Source: Ischnura elegans (lineage: Eukaryota; Arthropoda; Insecta; Odonata; Coenagrionidae). Taken from it: a stretch of DNA of 64,000 bases. Shown one piece after another: positions 10,867 through 23,485 of the stretch. Within the stretch, counting starts at the first letter, position 1. Every line of letters begins with the position of its first letter. Below the pieces are notes generated by a model. The model was given only the letters and a program-made list of their open reading frames with translations. It was not told where the DNA came from and did no database searches. The translations under genes were made by a program, and so were the position numbers. The stretch is taken from positions 76,019,243 through 76,083,242 of the forward strand of contig NC_060248.1 of the NCBI RefSeq assembly GCF_921293095.1, read 5' to 3'.

Positions 10867-13800
10867 TTAGCAGACGTACGGTCGCACAAGCTTCTCCAGG
10901 AAGGCATCCTTGTCCAAGGCAAGGTTGGCGATGTCCGGTGAATCTGTTTTGCACTCTTCTTTAAAGTTATCTGGGAAGTAAGGCTTCAACACCTTGTATA
11001 TTGTTTCGAGGCGGCAGAATTCGCAACCGCCGCAACCTGGCATGATCAAAGGAAATGGGGTGGAACCTGGTCCCGTACGGTACAAAAGCTGGCCAAAATA
11101 CAGAAAATGAAAACATTAGATCGATTTTTACGAGTTCACTCTGTGTAAAGTCATTGTAACAAGATAGATACAACTGTAGTAATTTTCCACACTATTCTAT
11201 TAGCTATTAGCTCCTATTTCAACTTCAAAACGTCATGGTGATGACGTTTAACGTTGTAACCGGTTGAGCGATTGAAATAGCGAGAAAAATCACTACAGAT
11301 GCTTGAATCTTATTATATTAAGAATAATTCTTTATTTTTATTACCACAGGAACCACTATCGAGCAAAGAGCACAATAATCTAACGTTGAGTGATCCCTAT
11401 ATTTGATGCGCTGCCAAGTTTTAGTAAATGGCGAGCCTGCAATTTTAACAGTGGTTTGTACTAACTGCAACATCTACTAAATAATTTCTACATTAAATAT
11501 TACACATCTACTAAATAAATACCACATTTTTAGTAATTTAATTCCAGGCTATTTCATTCGCTCGAACGGTTTCAGCATTTTTAACGTAATTATGAAGAGA
11601 TGTCACAGTTTTGATAATGACGTTAAAACGATGAAACCGTAGAAACCTTTACAACAGAGGATTAGCAAAGGACGCCACAAACTTCCATGCCCTGGATAGA
11701 GACCAACTACCCTGGCGGGATTCGAACCCACGAACTTCGGTTTGGCATCTTAGGACTTCACCTCATTCATTCATGAGTTAATTACCTTTACCACCAAGTG
11801 GAGTGAAATATATTAAAATATTAAAATGCCTGAATCACCTATAATAATTTTGAAGTTGAGAAGTAACTCGTATGAGTTCGCGAAAAATTTCCACGCATCA
11901 TTTTGCTTTAAGGGAGTTTTAATGTAAATAATGTGAGTTTTAATAACTCAGACGTAATTTATGTCTTTTTTCCTAAAATATAATGAAATTGAGACTTTTG
12001 GAACTTATTTGCTATCAAGAGGTTTTCAGACCTCATTTATTCGTGAGTTAATTACCTTTGCCTCCAAGTGGACATATGTTAAAATATTAATGGATTTGAA
12101 TTATCTATAAAAAAATTTCAAAATGAAATCTTAAATTATCGATCATGCTAGGTTTGTGAATTTCATGAGGATTCTTTCGGCGCCTTTTAGCTTTTAAAGT
12201 TAATTAATGAAGGCAGAGAAAGAGGCCCTTCCCCAGGAAATTGCCAGTGTAGATCCAGAAGGTTTTTCAGGATAGGATAATTTTTACTCACCCTTACGAA
12301 GTACAGGCTTCTAGTCGTTTTATACAGCTCGAATATCACAGCAGATGTGTAGAGAGGCGGCTCAGCTGGCTCCAAACCGAGGACGCTCATAATGCTGAAC
12401 ACATTTGTGTCGTGAGCTGAGTAAGCGCGTAGTTTTACAGAGTCCAAGCCCAAAGTTACATTCACCATCGTGTGAAAGATCGTTTTCAGAGTCGTACCTT
12501 GACGGTGAGGAAGATATTCATTTGTCAGAGTGAATGAAAATGTATTCTATTCGTGGATGTTTTGGGTGTCCTTGTTTTGATTTAAGGATGCCATTACTAT
12601 TTTGATCGATGCAATTTATAAACCATGTTGCTCTTTAGGAAAAGCACAGGTATAATACAATGCTGCATAAGTGATAAATTTTCTGATGTGTTAAAGCTGG
12701 CATTTATTAGGGAGCACAAACGCTGACATTTTGCCATAAACCAGGTTGCACATGAACAATCTCAAGTGCTAGTCACTCTTATAAAAAAATCATCGCGAAT
12801 TCAAAGCTGCTTGCATGATTGTCTGATTGCATGGTGGATCATTGAGAATTAGACTTTAAGCCATGGCCCCCCTTTTTTTATTTTGTTGGAAGTAGTGAAA
12901 CACTGAATCGGTATAATTAATAGACACCTTGATCTACTGAAGAAATGGGTTGACCAATATTGAACCGGTTTCCAATATTGAAGCATCATCAACTTCTATT
13001 AATGATGATTACGTGGAGATCATTACGTCATAAACAATTCATGAACTTGAAAATGAGCTTGTGAACTAAGCAATTGCATCCTTGACCTGAAAGGTGTATT
13101 TTTTTACAAACATTTGGTTGCAACAACTCCTTAGGTAAAAACGACTGTGTTTAGCTCACCTGCATATAATCTCTTCAGTTGATCTGTCCATGCATACTGC
13201 CTCAGGAACTCGTAAAAGTAAGATCTCAGTGGGTAAGGGAATATTGGCTTTAGCCAGTCTGGGAGCCAATTCTTTTGTATGTACTGAAAAATGAAATGAA
13301 TATATTCCACCATCGATTGTACAAAATTACTAATATGTTGATTTTAATTTCAGCAAAAGTTACTAGGGTTTATTTACTTCTGGTATATTCGTTGAGTAAT
13401 TATTCATTTTGGCATATATCATTATATGGAGGCGTCCATATAATGATTAACGTGCGTGATTATAATGTTTAAAAGCGTGTTAATAAATGCTTTGGATGAT
13501 TTACAAGTAACGTTTCCGCTTTACGTAAAAGTTACTATTTTAGAAAAAAATGCTAGACATCCGAGTTTGAGATGCTTTACATCATACTAGAAACCAAGGT
13601 AAGTATACCAATAAGTATGGAAGAAAATATTTTCTCGTTGGATTCCGTACCTACTCTAAAGAAAACCCACGCCCTCCGTTACGTGTTATACCTAATTTTT
13701 TTCTCGGATAAGTAGCTTTTATACGCGTGTAACATACATTATCCACCTCTAAAAACTTTCTATTCTCCTTATTTTCTTTCCGCTAACTTGCTTTTTTGAT

Positions 13801-16800
13801 TTTGAAAAGCTAGGTCCATCCTTAACTGTTAAAATATTAACTCTGCTCTGTAGGGGCTCAAGTTGTGAGAGATGATGACCTCCGCTTACTGCAAAACGAA
13901 AGGTTTAAGTGAAAGTTGATAGGGGCGGCTGTCTTCTCTAGAATGTCATTTTTTCCGCTTATGTAGAACATTTGTATTTAGTGTCATTCGTAAAGCTCCA
14001 TTTTAAGTCAAATTCAAGGTCCTAAAGCATCCTTGGTTGCATTTCAATTAAGTTATCCCGGTCTATGATAAATGATTTTTCCTTTATGCAGTATTAGTAG
14101 TTCTATTTGAATTTACATATTATTTGTTTATTGCTGGAAATATTTAATGCAGGTATTTTCAATAGCAAGGTTAATGATATCTCGGACTGGATTTTAATGT
14201 TTGGCAGGATTTCGAGAACCCGAAATACTGAATTCATTTCATGTCTTTCTCCTCGCTATTCATAAAGGTTGGTGGCACTTCTCACCATAAACACGATGGC
14301 TAACTACGACCCCCAAACGTAGAAATACAGCAACCCTTGAATTCGCTGAGATACGAGAGAGCTCTTCCTATTATCTACATTTTTACCAGGTTCTCTCGAA
14401 GCATGAATATTTTCCTTTTATGAAGTGGGAGCTCGTGTTCATACGAACTCCATATCCCTTTGAGATAGCTTCATTTCAATAAAAGAAAAGTTGTTACCAG
14501 TCGGAAGCGATACCTTTTATGTATCTTACCTCAACGTAGGCCGTGTCGTAGAGCCAAAACATTCTCTCTGGTCTGGTACTCATCCCGTACTGAGAATAAT
14601 TGTCTGCATAAATAAACAACTCCGGATTCTTTTGTTGAAGTTCCTTGAATCTCTCCTCTCTCAGCTTGGTCAGCATTTCCGTCATTTTGGGGCAGAACTG
14701 GCCGAAGGTCTGTGGGAGTATAGACCACAACGGCAATGGTTATTGGTTGTATTTGTTTTGCCCTAGAGTGTATAGTATTTATTGCTTGACTGAAGTTCAG
14801 AAATTCAAGCTGGGGGGGGCCTTAGCAATCTTCACTATATGGTATGTTGAATGCATGTTTGTATAACTTTAATGTTCCATAAATGTGTTGGAAAATGATA
14901 AATATCAATTTTTCTTTCACATTCTCACCTTTCAAGTGAGAGGGAGCAGACGTTTTGAAACAATGTTTAATTGACGTTTGATTATTTAATAGCTACTGGG
15001 GGACTATTGGAGATGGTTTCTGACTTTATTACGTGTACTTAAGACGCATCCACTTTCCAAAACCTCAGCTACATATTGCATAAATTTTTAACTAATAGTA
15101 TGTCTACCAATTTTTAATTGACCTTGGAAGCTTACCCCAATACTTCTGTTAGTGAGGATGAATTAATTATAGTTGACATACGGATAGATATTTTAATGGA
15201 AGTTATGACCGTAAGGTGGTCGAGTAAGGTCCTTACCTCGTCGTATTCGTTCTCTTCAATGTTCCGTACCGGCACTGGCTTCCATCTCAACCCTTTTACC
15301 AAGGAATATGATGGTGGATAGATTCCAGCCGTGTTGGCTAAACCACTCATTATTGTTCTGTCCAAGTTCGTGCTGACAACCTTGTAATGACGTGGGTCGT
15401 ACTCAGCTGGGAGGAGACCACAGCCATTAGGTCCATAGTGGTCCTTTATCCATATTCCAAAGTTGTATTGCTGTTTTTCTCCCACCTGGAAGTATAAGTA
15501 CGCTTCAACTTGTGTTACTACTTACTGTCGCCTTCCTACCTTTATGACTCTCAACCAGCATGATACTAGTTGCGGGAACTGCCATAAAAAACAACCGTGG
15601 TTGTGTTCATTCAATGGTCATAAAGGATAGTAATTCGTCCGACATGAGTAGGCTCTTCTAGAACGCGTATTGGGGCTAACACTCGAAAGAGGGAACTAAG
15701 GAGAATAGGTAGATCTAACAATGCGGTTCCTCGTCTCATGGGCATTCATCACATGAAATTGAGCTCAAGCGTGGTGAAAATAAGGGAAAGTAGTATTTCG
15801 TCAATAAAATAGAACAAAAAGCGTAGCTGAGCTGCAATACATAATCCAGGTATAACTAGTTAATATTTTTTTCCTTGTACTTGTGTCTCGTACACAATTA
15901 ACGATGTCTCTCCTTGAATATCTGTGTTTTTGTCTCAATAAATGGGTCGCAAATGCATGCATAATCACTCACTCAGCGATTCAACTGGAAGGTTGGTTAG
16001 GGAAAGTGAGGGTAGAGCTCGTCCCATGCGAGTAAATTTCGCACATTTAATGCTTGTGAATTTTCGCTATCTTCCGTATGAATGAGAAGAACTACGGCAA
16101 AAAATTTCAATGTTGCGACCGTTGAAAACAAGTGTTTGGGCCTGAGATGGTTTAGAGTAAATCGTTCCATGACTTCCTACAATGCGTTAATTTAGCTGTG
16201 AGAGAAAGCTATTATCCGTCTTGCGGTTCAGTGATTTTAACATTTACGAGTAAGTGAAAGATTTTTGCAATTTAATAGTTGTAAGTAAATTTATAAATTA
16301 GATAGGAATATATAGAAGTTTCAGTATTTTCAAAAGTATGAAAACCTCTCTCTGAACAATCGTAAAATTCATGTCTAGTTAATTTCAATTGCGTTATTTT
16401 CTCTGGGGGAAACGCAAGCAAAGTTTTGTTAAATCTCTGCTATTTTATCATAATTATTGGTCATAATGGTACTTGATCGAACTGCGATTAGTTTTTGGCT
16501 CTTCAGGTAACAGGACTAAAAGGTTCCCAGCTAGATTTAAAAGAAACTTGTAGCATTATTTTTAGTCAGTGTAGCATCTTTCACATTTATGTATTGATTC
16601 CGCGAGGCGCCTAATTTTTTTCAACCCGTGGCAAAACAATTTTATATATTTCAGCGAACGCCGCCGACATTATGGTTTAATTCAATGACAATAGTGGTCA
16701 ATGAAAACGAGAATTCCAGTTCAAATTTTGTGAAGGGCTCTTGCTAAAATTCAGCAAGCTCAATAATTTGAATGGTCATGTGATGTATATTAATGATATA

Positions 16801-17321
16801 CAGATATATTTAAAATATCTGTTGCGGTACATACCTTAGTTAGTTGGCCAAATCCTCTTTTCCAGTTTGATTCATTGAAGAAGATACTTGTAGGATACTC
16901 GGAGATGGGGTTCCGGTCTCCGTGTCGGTAGACCTGTTTAAGTATCAAATCTCAAATTATTTTTGTATTAATGGCTAAATTTTCGTATGTACTAGTATGC
17001 ATAGGGACCATAATGTCACCATATATTTACTAGACGAGTTTAAAAGTTTCGAGTTGGCTTACATCGCTGAATTTTGGGTCACAAAGAAAGATATAACATT
17101 GGTGACTGAAGGTATATAAGAGTACAAACATGTTTGTTCGAAAATAAATAAGTTAGGTAGTTAAAAAAATATTTTGCCCATTCTCATACCATGCTGACTT
17201 GGACGATTTTGGATCCTGGTGGTAAACCTGAGCATTTCGCCTGGCAGGTGCCGATGTCAATCGAATACATTCCCGGTATTAAAGTCAATAGGTACAGTAC
17301 TAGAGGTAGTTTTTCGTCCAT
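10867..17321 (-). CDS. Secreted or lysosomal-type histidine acid phosphatase, seven exons
   Basis: Exons on the minus strand: 17321-17190, 16933-16835, 15485-15237, 14709-14530, 13283-13160, 12497-12292 and 11088-10867 (stop TAA). All introns are GT-AG and phases match, giving 1212 nt, or 403 residues, the usual size of the family. Residues 1 to about 25 are signal-like (LPLVLYLLTLIPG core). VYRHGDRNP at 45-53 is the catalytic RHGxRxP motif with the phospho-accepting histidine at 48. STNLDRTIMSGLA at 115-127 supplies the conserved active-site arginine. YSAHDTN at 287-293 is the HD proton-donor motif. Possible N-glycosylation sites are N64 (NES) and N274 (NVT). Cysteine pairs near both ends (CQAKC at 26-30; PGCGGCEFC ending at 355) fit disulfides. 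Family enzymes hydrolyse phosphomonoesters at acid pH; insect relatives include venom acid phosphatase-like proteins. The ATG at 17321 was chosen because it starts the signal peptide and has an A-rich context. The exact orthologue is not determined. Confidence 0.93.
11700..11735 (-). repeat. tRNA-like B-box fragment, possible SINE, in acid phosphatase intron 6
   Basis: The minus strand at 11714-11729 reads GGGTTCGAATCCCGCC, a perfect tRNA T-arm/B-box sequence. No cloverleaf could be completed around it and the A box upstream is weak. It is more likely a piece of a tRNA-derived SINE than a tRNA gene. Confidence 0.4.
11761..12122. repeat. Two diverged direct repeats (about 95 bp) in acid phosphatase intron 6
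   Basis: 11761-11860 and 12031-12122 share CCTCATTCATTCATGAGTTA-like sequence, then ATTACCTTT, an AAGTGGA stretch, a TTAAAATATTAA stretch and an ATCTATAA-like tail. They lie 270 bp apart in the same orientation inside the last intron. The origin is unknown: local duplication, or two copies of one short repeat, perhaps the same SINE as the B-box fragment next to the first copy. Confidence 0.55.
13419..13446. repeat. Short perfect hairpin in acid phosphatase intron 4
   Basis: Twelve bases TCATTATATGGA at 13419-13430 are followed, after GGCG, by their exact reverse complement at 13435-13446. It is intronic and AT-rich; function unknown. Confidence 0.6.
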
Positions 17322-17957
17322 TTTTTTCTCTCAGGTTTAGCTCTGTCTGTGTTAATGAGTTTGGTGGAGTTTGAGTAGCTTGATGTTAGCTGGATCACTA
17401 GCAGAAACAGAAGGTGAAGTATGACATTTACATCCTCTCATTAGGTAGCTTTAGTGATTGTGAAATATATTGCTTAAAGGCATCTTGGTTGCTGCTTTAT
17501 CTTCCTTTCTTTTGGTGCTTGTATTTTGATATTTGTTTCTTCCGTTCATGCTCTATCTCTTTTCCTGGAATATAATTGCTTTGTTATGAATTTAAGCGAT
17601 GAGCAGAAACGTGCCGATTTTGGTACGTTTATCTCATATTTCTTGCTTTCATCACGTTTCTTTTTTTTTTAATTTTGCGACATGCTCATAAATTCCTACT
17701 TGCGTTCACGTTGAAGAAGAGTTGTTATAATTAAATTTCATTCAGTTTGGTCAATATACCGTGGAATTTATGAAAAAATCCTCAAAAATTAAACAGAAAA
17801 TTTTCATTTTAAACTATCATTCTTTTATTAATGGAAAATTGATCGCGCCAGTTGCATAACGAATGTATACGAATTGAAAGATCAATAATCGTAGAAAGTT
17901 ACTAAACGTTCATTGTTTGTAATTACTCGAATTTTAGCCGTTACCATTTATTGTTTA
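17322..17957. promoter_or_regulatory. Upstream flank of the acid phosphatase gene
   Basis: This 636-bp stretch separates the start codon at 17321 from Helitron D and must hold the 5' UTR and, unless there is a distant 5' exon, the proximal promoter. No convincing TATA box or initiator could be singled out. The bases just before the ATG on the minus strand are A-rich, which suits insect start codons. Confidence 0.4.
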
Positions 17958-20084
17958 CTAGCTGACCCGGCGAACTTCGTACCGCCTAACAATCAATGAA
18001 CTTACAGTTTACTTACACCATTTATAAATCAAGAGCGGCTGTATCGTTTTTAATCATGTTTATTATAATAAAATAAGGATACAAATTCAATAAAACTACG
18101 TAAATGAGTACCAAAATTGCTTGTCAGAAAGACATTTTCTTTATTGAATCTACATAGGGTGGATCGGAGCACGTTTACGCGGATTTTTTTCAACAAATTT
18201 TCTTACATTTTAGGTTAAGAAATTTTGGGCATTGTGGTTTAATTAAGCAGTTCATGAAATAAAAATTATACGCATTCAGTTGTTGGCTATTATTAGCTAT
18301 GGTTGGTTATTAGCTGTAAAAAAAATGTTTTTAGGTCAAAGTCTGTTGCATACACTTGGCCCATTCAGGGGGGAGGTTGACACAACCCCAGACCGACGCT
18401 TGACTGATGCTCAATATCGTGCAAAAAAAGCCCCTATGAAGCAGCATTCGCATTAAATGACCTAAGGCGCGCCAGTTTCAGTATCTCTGTTTGGAAAAAA
18501 TGCTCTGCTTAAACGTACTGCATGCGTAAACGCACCACGGTGAGCCCTACACATTCGGGTTTAATATCTTGCGTCAAGACCTTCTGATAAACAACAGTTT
18601 TTGTTTTGTTATCAGGCGCAAGATGAAGCTAAATAAATATAGCGAAGCAAAGCAGTGGCGCAGAGAGGGGAGGTTTTGGGAGATAAACTCTCCCCCCCCC
18701 CAAGAGCTTAGAGAATTTTTTATGAAAGATTTTGTCATTAATATTAGGGGGACGGATGACTAACAAATAAAACATATTTAACTATTCACACAGTCGCAAA
18801 ATCCACTATTTTGAACCATTTATCTTAAAAAATGTCTGAAGGAAGTGCCCCCACACTTCCCGCTTACCTTAGCGAGTTTTCTATACCCTACAGACCCGTG
18901 GTATTAGCTGCGCCCAAAACCCCCTATCCTAGCTACGCACTTGAAGCGAAGGAAGAAATACAGAGGATGGTTTATATCGACTCGTGAACATGCACGTTAA
19001 ATCGACCATGAGAAAATCATGGATTTTCATTAGTACATGAGCACAAACAACACAAAAACTGAAAGACTGACCATGCGATTTTTAAATCGTTATCACGAAT
19101 GCAACACGAATTTGAAATTTAATACGTTTAAGCTCAAAAGGGCATATGAGTTGAGATCATGGAAACTACGGAATAAGGACTTCCTCACCTTTGAATTTTC
19201 CTTTGAGTAAAGTTGCGTGAATCACATTCATTAGCAATTATTTTAATCACCAAGCACGTTCCGTTAGATAGTTATGGTTGGTTTAGGCTTCGAAAGATCA
19301 TGAACACAGAAATTACACTTTGCTGTAAATCGTGCCTTGGTAAGCCAGGTACGTCCAAGGACTTAAAATATTCAGATAGATAGTTGGTGATTTCGTCTTC
19401 GTTTGTTACACATTTAAAAGATTCGAATTCATGCAGAGTACGCACTATTTGAATTTACCTCGTTTTAGTCATCCACATCTTCGTTCTTGCTCGCTAAATC
19501 AACCATCCTTGATTCTTTTGGTGATCAATCATATTCTGGAACTCTTTGTTAATGAGCTCACCTTTCGCTGAAACTAATTTGTATTCATTCCAAGGAAATG
19601 AGTTAAAACTACTCGATTCCTCGACAGGAACACGGACATTACGTTTGTAAACAATTGCTTGGAGATTTGTTTACAAACACGGTAGTGAAGTGTCAACTCG
19701 AGCTGGGCCACGGCTGGGCTTACAATTAGCTCGAATTAAATTTTTTTAATGTAATTTCAATTTAATTAATATTTTGAATATATTTCGTAATTAAAATGTT
19801 ATATTGTTACTAAATTCAGTTATTAAAGTGGTAAAAACAAAACAAATTATTTAATTTGTAGTTTTGACCGACTTATCAATTGTTGTGTTACTATAACTCC
19901 TAAAAGCATGTCCATAGGAAAGAGATGAATTTTTTTGTGAAATTATCCTTTTTTTAATGGCCTATATGTTAACCCCGCCTGAGGCGAATCTAAAGAACCA
20001 AATCTCATTGAAATCGGTGCAGCCGTTCTCGAGTTATAAGTGTTCTAACTAACACGATTTTCGACTTTCTTTTATATATATAGA
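17958..20084 (-). mobile_element. Helitron copy D, both ends intact, upstream of acid phosphatase
   Basis: A single full-length copy (2127 bp) of the same internally deleted Helitron family. On the minus strand the 5' end is TC at 20084, preceded by A; the 3' end is ...GGGTCAGCTAG at 17958, followed by T. This is the expected insertion between A and T with no target duplication. The hairpin GGCGG...TCGCC precedes the CTAG. Copies A, C and D are the most alike. It lies on the same strand as the acid phosphatase gene, 5' of it. Confidence 0.9.
18905..19570 (-). pseudogene. Decayed helicase C-terminal remnant in Helitron D
   Basis: This is the same remnant as in copies A to C, on the minus strand, with the SLDVPGLPRHDL block around 19330-19370 and the ITI/KSHGQSF-type motif near 19060-19080. 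Stops and shifts remove any chance of function. Confidence 0.65.
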
Positions 20085-20328
20085 TAAAGATAATGATTAA
20101 AAATTTGCATATTTCCCTCAACATTACATGAAATTTTATTTCAAATAGTTGACCGTGAATGTAAACTTTTAAGATCTAAATTATTATGATACTTATGGTT
20201 GATGATGGATTGCTTGGAAAATTGAAAGGAAGGCCTAAATACTTTTTGGAAACATTTAGAAAACTCTTTTTATAGATCATTGAAAAACTTAGATATTATA
20301 AAATCAACACCAGGGGAGTAATACATAC
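20085..20328. other. Short gene-free spacer
   Basis: AT-rich sequence between Helitron D and a possible exon. Nothing recognisable. Confidence 0.5.
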
Positions 20329-20462
20329 CATTCCTTATAATGTGGTGTTTGTGAATATGAGGGGTGATCTTGCACAGATAGTTTTCCTTCTGTGAGACCT
20401 ACCTTCCCTCCAACCAACTGCCTGGCCCTGGTGAGTGATATGAACTGCTCACCCGGAGGGCA
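20329..20462 (-). other. Possible isolated exon, unidentified
   Basis: On the minus strand an acceptor-like ...TTCTCAG precedes an open stretch starting CPPGEQFISLTRARQLVGG and ending SYSQTPHYKEW, followed by GTATGT, a good donor. The base composition is richer in GC than the surroundings. I do not recognise the protein and no partner exon was found. The plus strand also has a donor-like CCTG|GTGAGT at about 20431, so even the strand is uncertain. It could be an upstream exon of an unseen gene or part of an old repeat. Confidence 0.2.
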
Positions 20463-23400
20463 CTGAGAATGTCTTTTATCCATCAAATATTTGATTTTAT
20501 TATTTCTTTCCGGACTCAGCGCTTATTATGCCACGTAAACTGACACGGCAACAAGGTGGAACAGATGTTTCCGCTTTTGTGATGCGGGATATGATTTTGC
20601 GATTCACTGCCGGACAAAAGGTCTTTTTTTGTGCCCGTCTTGCTTACTGTCATTTTAGGCCCAAAATGAGAGGTAATTTTGTGTCCGTGTGTCCCCATGA
20701 AAACACTTAAATCCTTTGTGCCGGTAGAGTGCCGATTTAACGGCAATGGTTATTTTTCTGTGATTGCACTTAGTATTTTATTGATCAGAGAAACTCATTG
20801 AATCGCCAACGGTCAGATAGAATTTATTGTAATTTAAATGTAATCTAGTAATCATGCACGTCAGTGGCATGGAACAAATGTTAAATTTAATAATGCATAT
20901 ATGCCCAAATCCCATCATCCACGTTGAATTCTTATTGTCCGGTTCGCATTTTCCAATACTATATATGTTACTCAATAATATTATAAGCTGTCTGTACACT
21001 ACTCTTTTACGATTCCTCGTTTTTTAGAGCTAACATACTATTCATTTTTATCCTCAATTCTCTGTGCTTTTTGTCCGCTAAAATAGTCCTCATACAATGT
21101 ACAATGTTTGTGTTTTCTTTAGGAATCGTCTTTTCAGACCTTTTCTGTCGTTAACATTTTATGTTCTCCTCATAGACTCCCCTTTGTCACCCCGTAAATG
21201 AATCTCGTCACTGGTATTTGCGTTCTATCCTTGGATCCTTTGAGTCCGTCGTCCCTCAGGCGAAACCATTAGGTCGGTTTATTAACAAAACTTTTCACTT
21301 AATTAAAAGCAGACCTATAACCGTACCCTAGGGTCAATGGCGGCGATCATAGAAATAAATAGTGCGAAAACTTTGTTAATCATCAAAATAATTATATTGA
21401 GTCTTAGTTGTATGGAATAAGCATGAAAAAAATTGAGTGCGAGGTCTTGTGTACCAAGTTTTTTAAGTCTAGAGTTATTTGCTAGGGGCGCGTGATAATC
21501 ATATGGTCCTGAGTTCTGGTCATATTTCGCTTTACTACATCTCCAAAGTTATATCTGGCACAGCATCTGAATAATTGGCAGTCGTATATTTTTAGCTCTT
21601 TTTATTGAAATTTCTATGATTAATGGCAAAAAAAATACGGATTTAATACTTTCATTAGGGACACTTTCATAGGCTTTAAGTGGTAATGATGATTGTAATG
21701 CTAGAAGCCTTTGAAATGAATTTCATAGATATCATCTTCGATTGACCGTCCAAGATCAACGAAAATATCAAACGTGGAGAAAATAGTGTATTTTGGAGAG
21801 TACTCACACGTTGTGGATGTCTTTAGTAATTATTGTTAGCTAATAAGTGCCCAGTGATAGCTTTGGTGCTATAATCATAATATTTTCATGCATGAGTATT
21901 ATTCTGGGAATGCCTACCCTCTGAATTATTTATCCAAAATCAATCTCGTTATAGCTATACCCTTGTAAGGCAAGAAATAACAGTCAGGCATGAACGTAAG
22001 ACAGTTGCGTACAGCACTCGCCATGTTCACGTAAACGTCGCTCTGGATATTGCGTGCTTTGCATCAGAAACCTTTCTGAGCAAATATTGACTCTTTTGTA
22101 GGAATTTGTGCGTAATGACGCTGGATAAGTAGTAGCAAGTGCTTTGGAATGGCAGTGAGCGGATATCCAATGAAAGATATGTATTTGACAGTCAACTGAT
22201 AATTATAAGTCAAATTTTGACTTATAATTATCAGTTGCCATGAGCGACCGTTCACAGATATTAAATAATATGTTAAAAAAACTTTAGCGTGAGTTAATTA
22301 TGTCTGTTGTGACTATTTCTGTCCTGCGCTATTAGATATTAGTAGTTTTTGGCGATATTGTCCTGCCTATAATCCCGTTACTTGAATATGCCGAAGTGAT
22401 GCATACATTCACACGTCGCGTTTTTTGTTTAAGTTAACATTTTAGAGCTGGTAGTCACTTCTTTCCTGTGTTTTCATCAGCTTTGAATGGCTTCGGTTTT
22501 GGCTTCATTTTAAATTAAGTCAGTTCATTCTCATTTATCGTCTTGTTAAATGACACTTACGCCATGTAGTTGCATCATTTCATTCCCTAAAAATGGTCTT
22601 ACGACGCATTTATTCGCATATTTTCCTTCAATGGCTAGTCGGCTAGTCTGTACCCATTTTTAGTAAGAAGTTGTACATGTTCTTTTATCTTTATTGCACA
22701 CCTTAAGTTTTGTAAGTAATATAATGTATTTTGCCAGAGCTGTGTGTGATGCTGGTCGAGGAGTATGTGTTCAAAATTCAATTCTTTTCATTCATTAACG
22801 ATGGCTTTATGCAGAACATTGTTATATCAAGTGTTCGTGAGTACTGATACTGTAGGGAGGGCTTTGGTGTCAAATTACGTCAGAGAAATTCTTGGAATCA
22901 CATTTGCGTTACTGATGTGAAATTACGTGAATAGTGATACAAAAAAGTAGGGTAAATTGGAGAGAGACGCCGCATACGGGATATGAGAAACTGCGCAGTG
23001 CGCACCCCCCTTAGTTTCGGCTTTTCCTGGCAAATTGCGAGCAGATACACCATGCAGGGGCACAGTAGATGCCAGAGAATAAGTGAAGATGTCCCGTTTG
23101 TTTCCCAATGTTTTTTTTTGGATTTTAAGACGCAAATACTGAGATAACTAAATTTGCTCTAAATTCGTATCGGACGTTGAACTACTGCTATGTTACGATT
23201 TTGTTTAGATTTTTGGCAACAATAATTTCTTTTCGGAATATTTTCAGTGTGGTCATCCACATTGGCCTAAAATGCCATAGAGCCACGAGGTGCTGCGTTT
23301 CATCCATAGAGAAGTGGAGAGACGCCGCACTGAACTTTGGTACACAAGCCGCATTTCTCTCATGCGGGATACACGCCGCAAGGAATGAAAAATGACTCAA

Positions 23401-23483
23401 ATGACTTCAAACTCTCAATATCTCAGATGATAGTATAACTTACGGTCACCTTATTCGTATCGGTAGCCTCTCCCGCCATGTAT
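20463..23483. other. Intergenic stretch, no gene identified
   Basis: Several 60-76 codon open frames overlap on both strands (20516-20746, 22923-23135, 23177-23400) but none resembles a known protein or has a splice context. The only notable structure is the 45-bp palindrome at 22193-22237, listed separately. Confidence 0.55.
22193..22237. repeat. 45-bp near-perfect palindrome
   Basis: Two 22-base arms (starting CAACTGATAATTATAAG on each strand) are separated by a single T. It is AT-rich and could extrude as a hairpin. Origin unknown. Confidence 0.75.
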
Positions 23484-23485
23484 TA

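Noticed and set aside
15132-15236. Extension of the acid phosphatase exon to the open-frame end
   Set aside because: Family similarity stops at NEYDE, where GTAAGG gives a donor in phase with the next exon.
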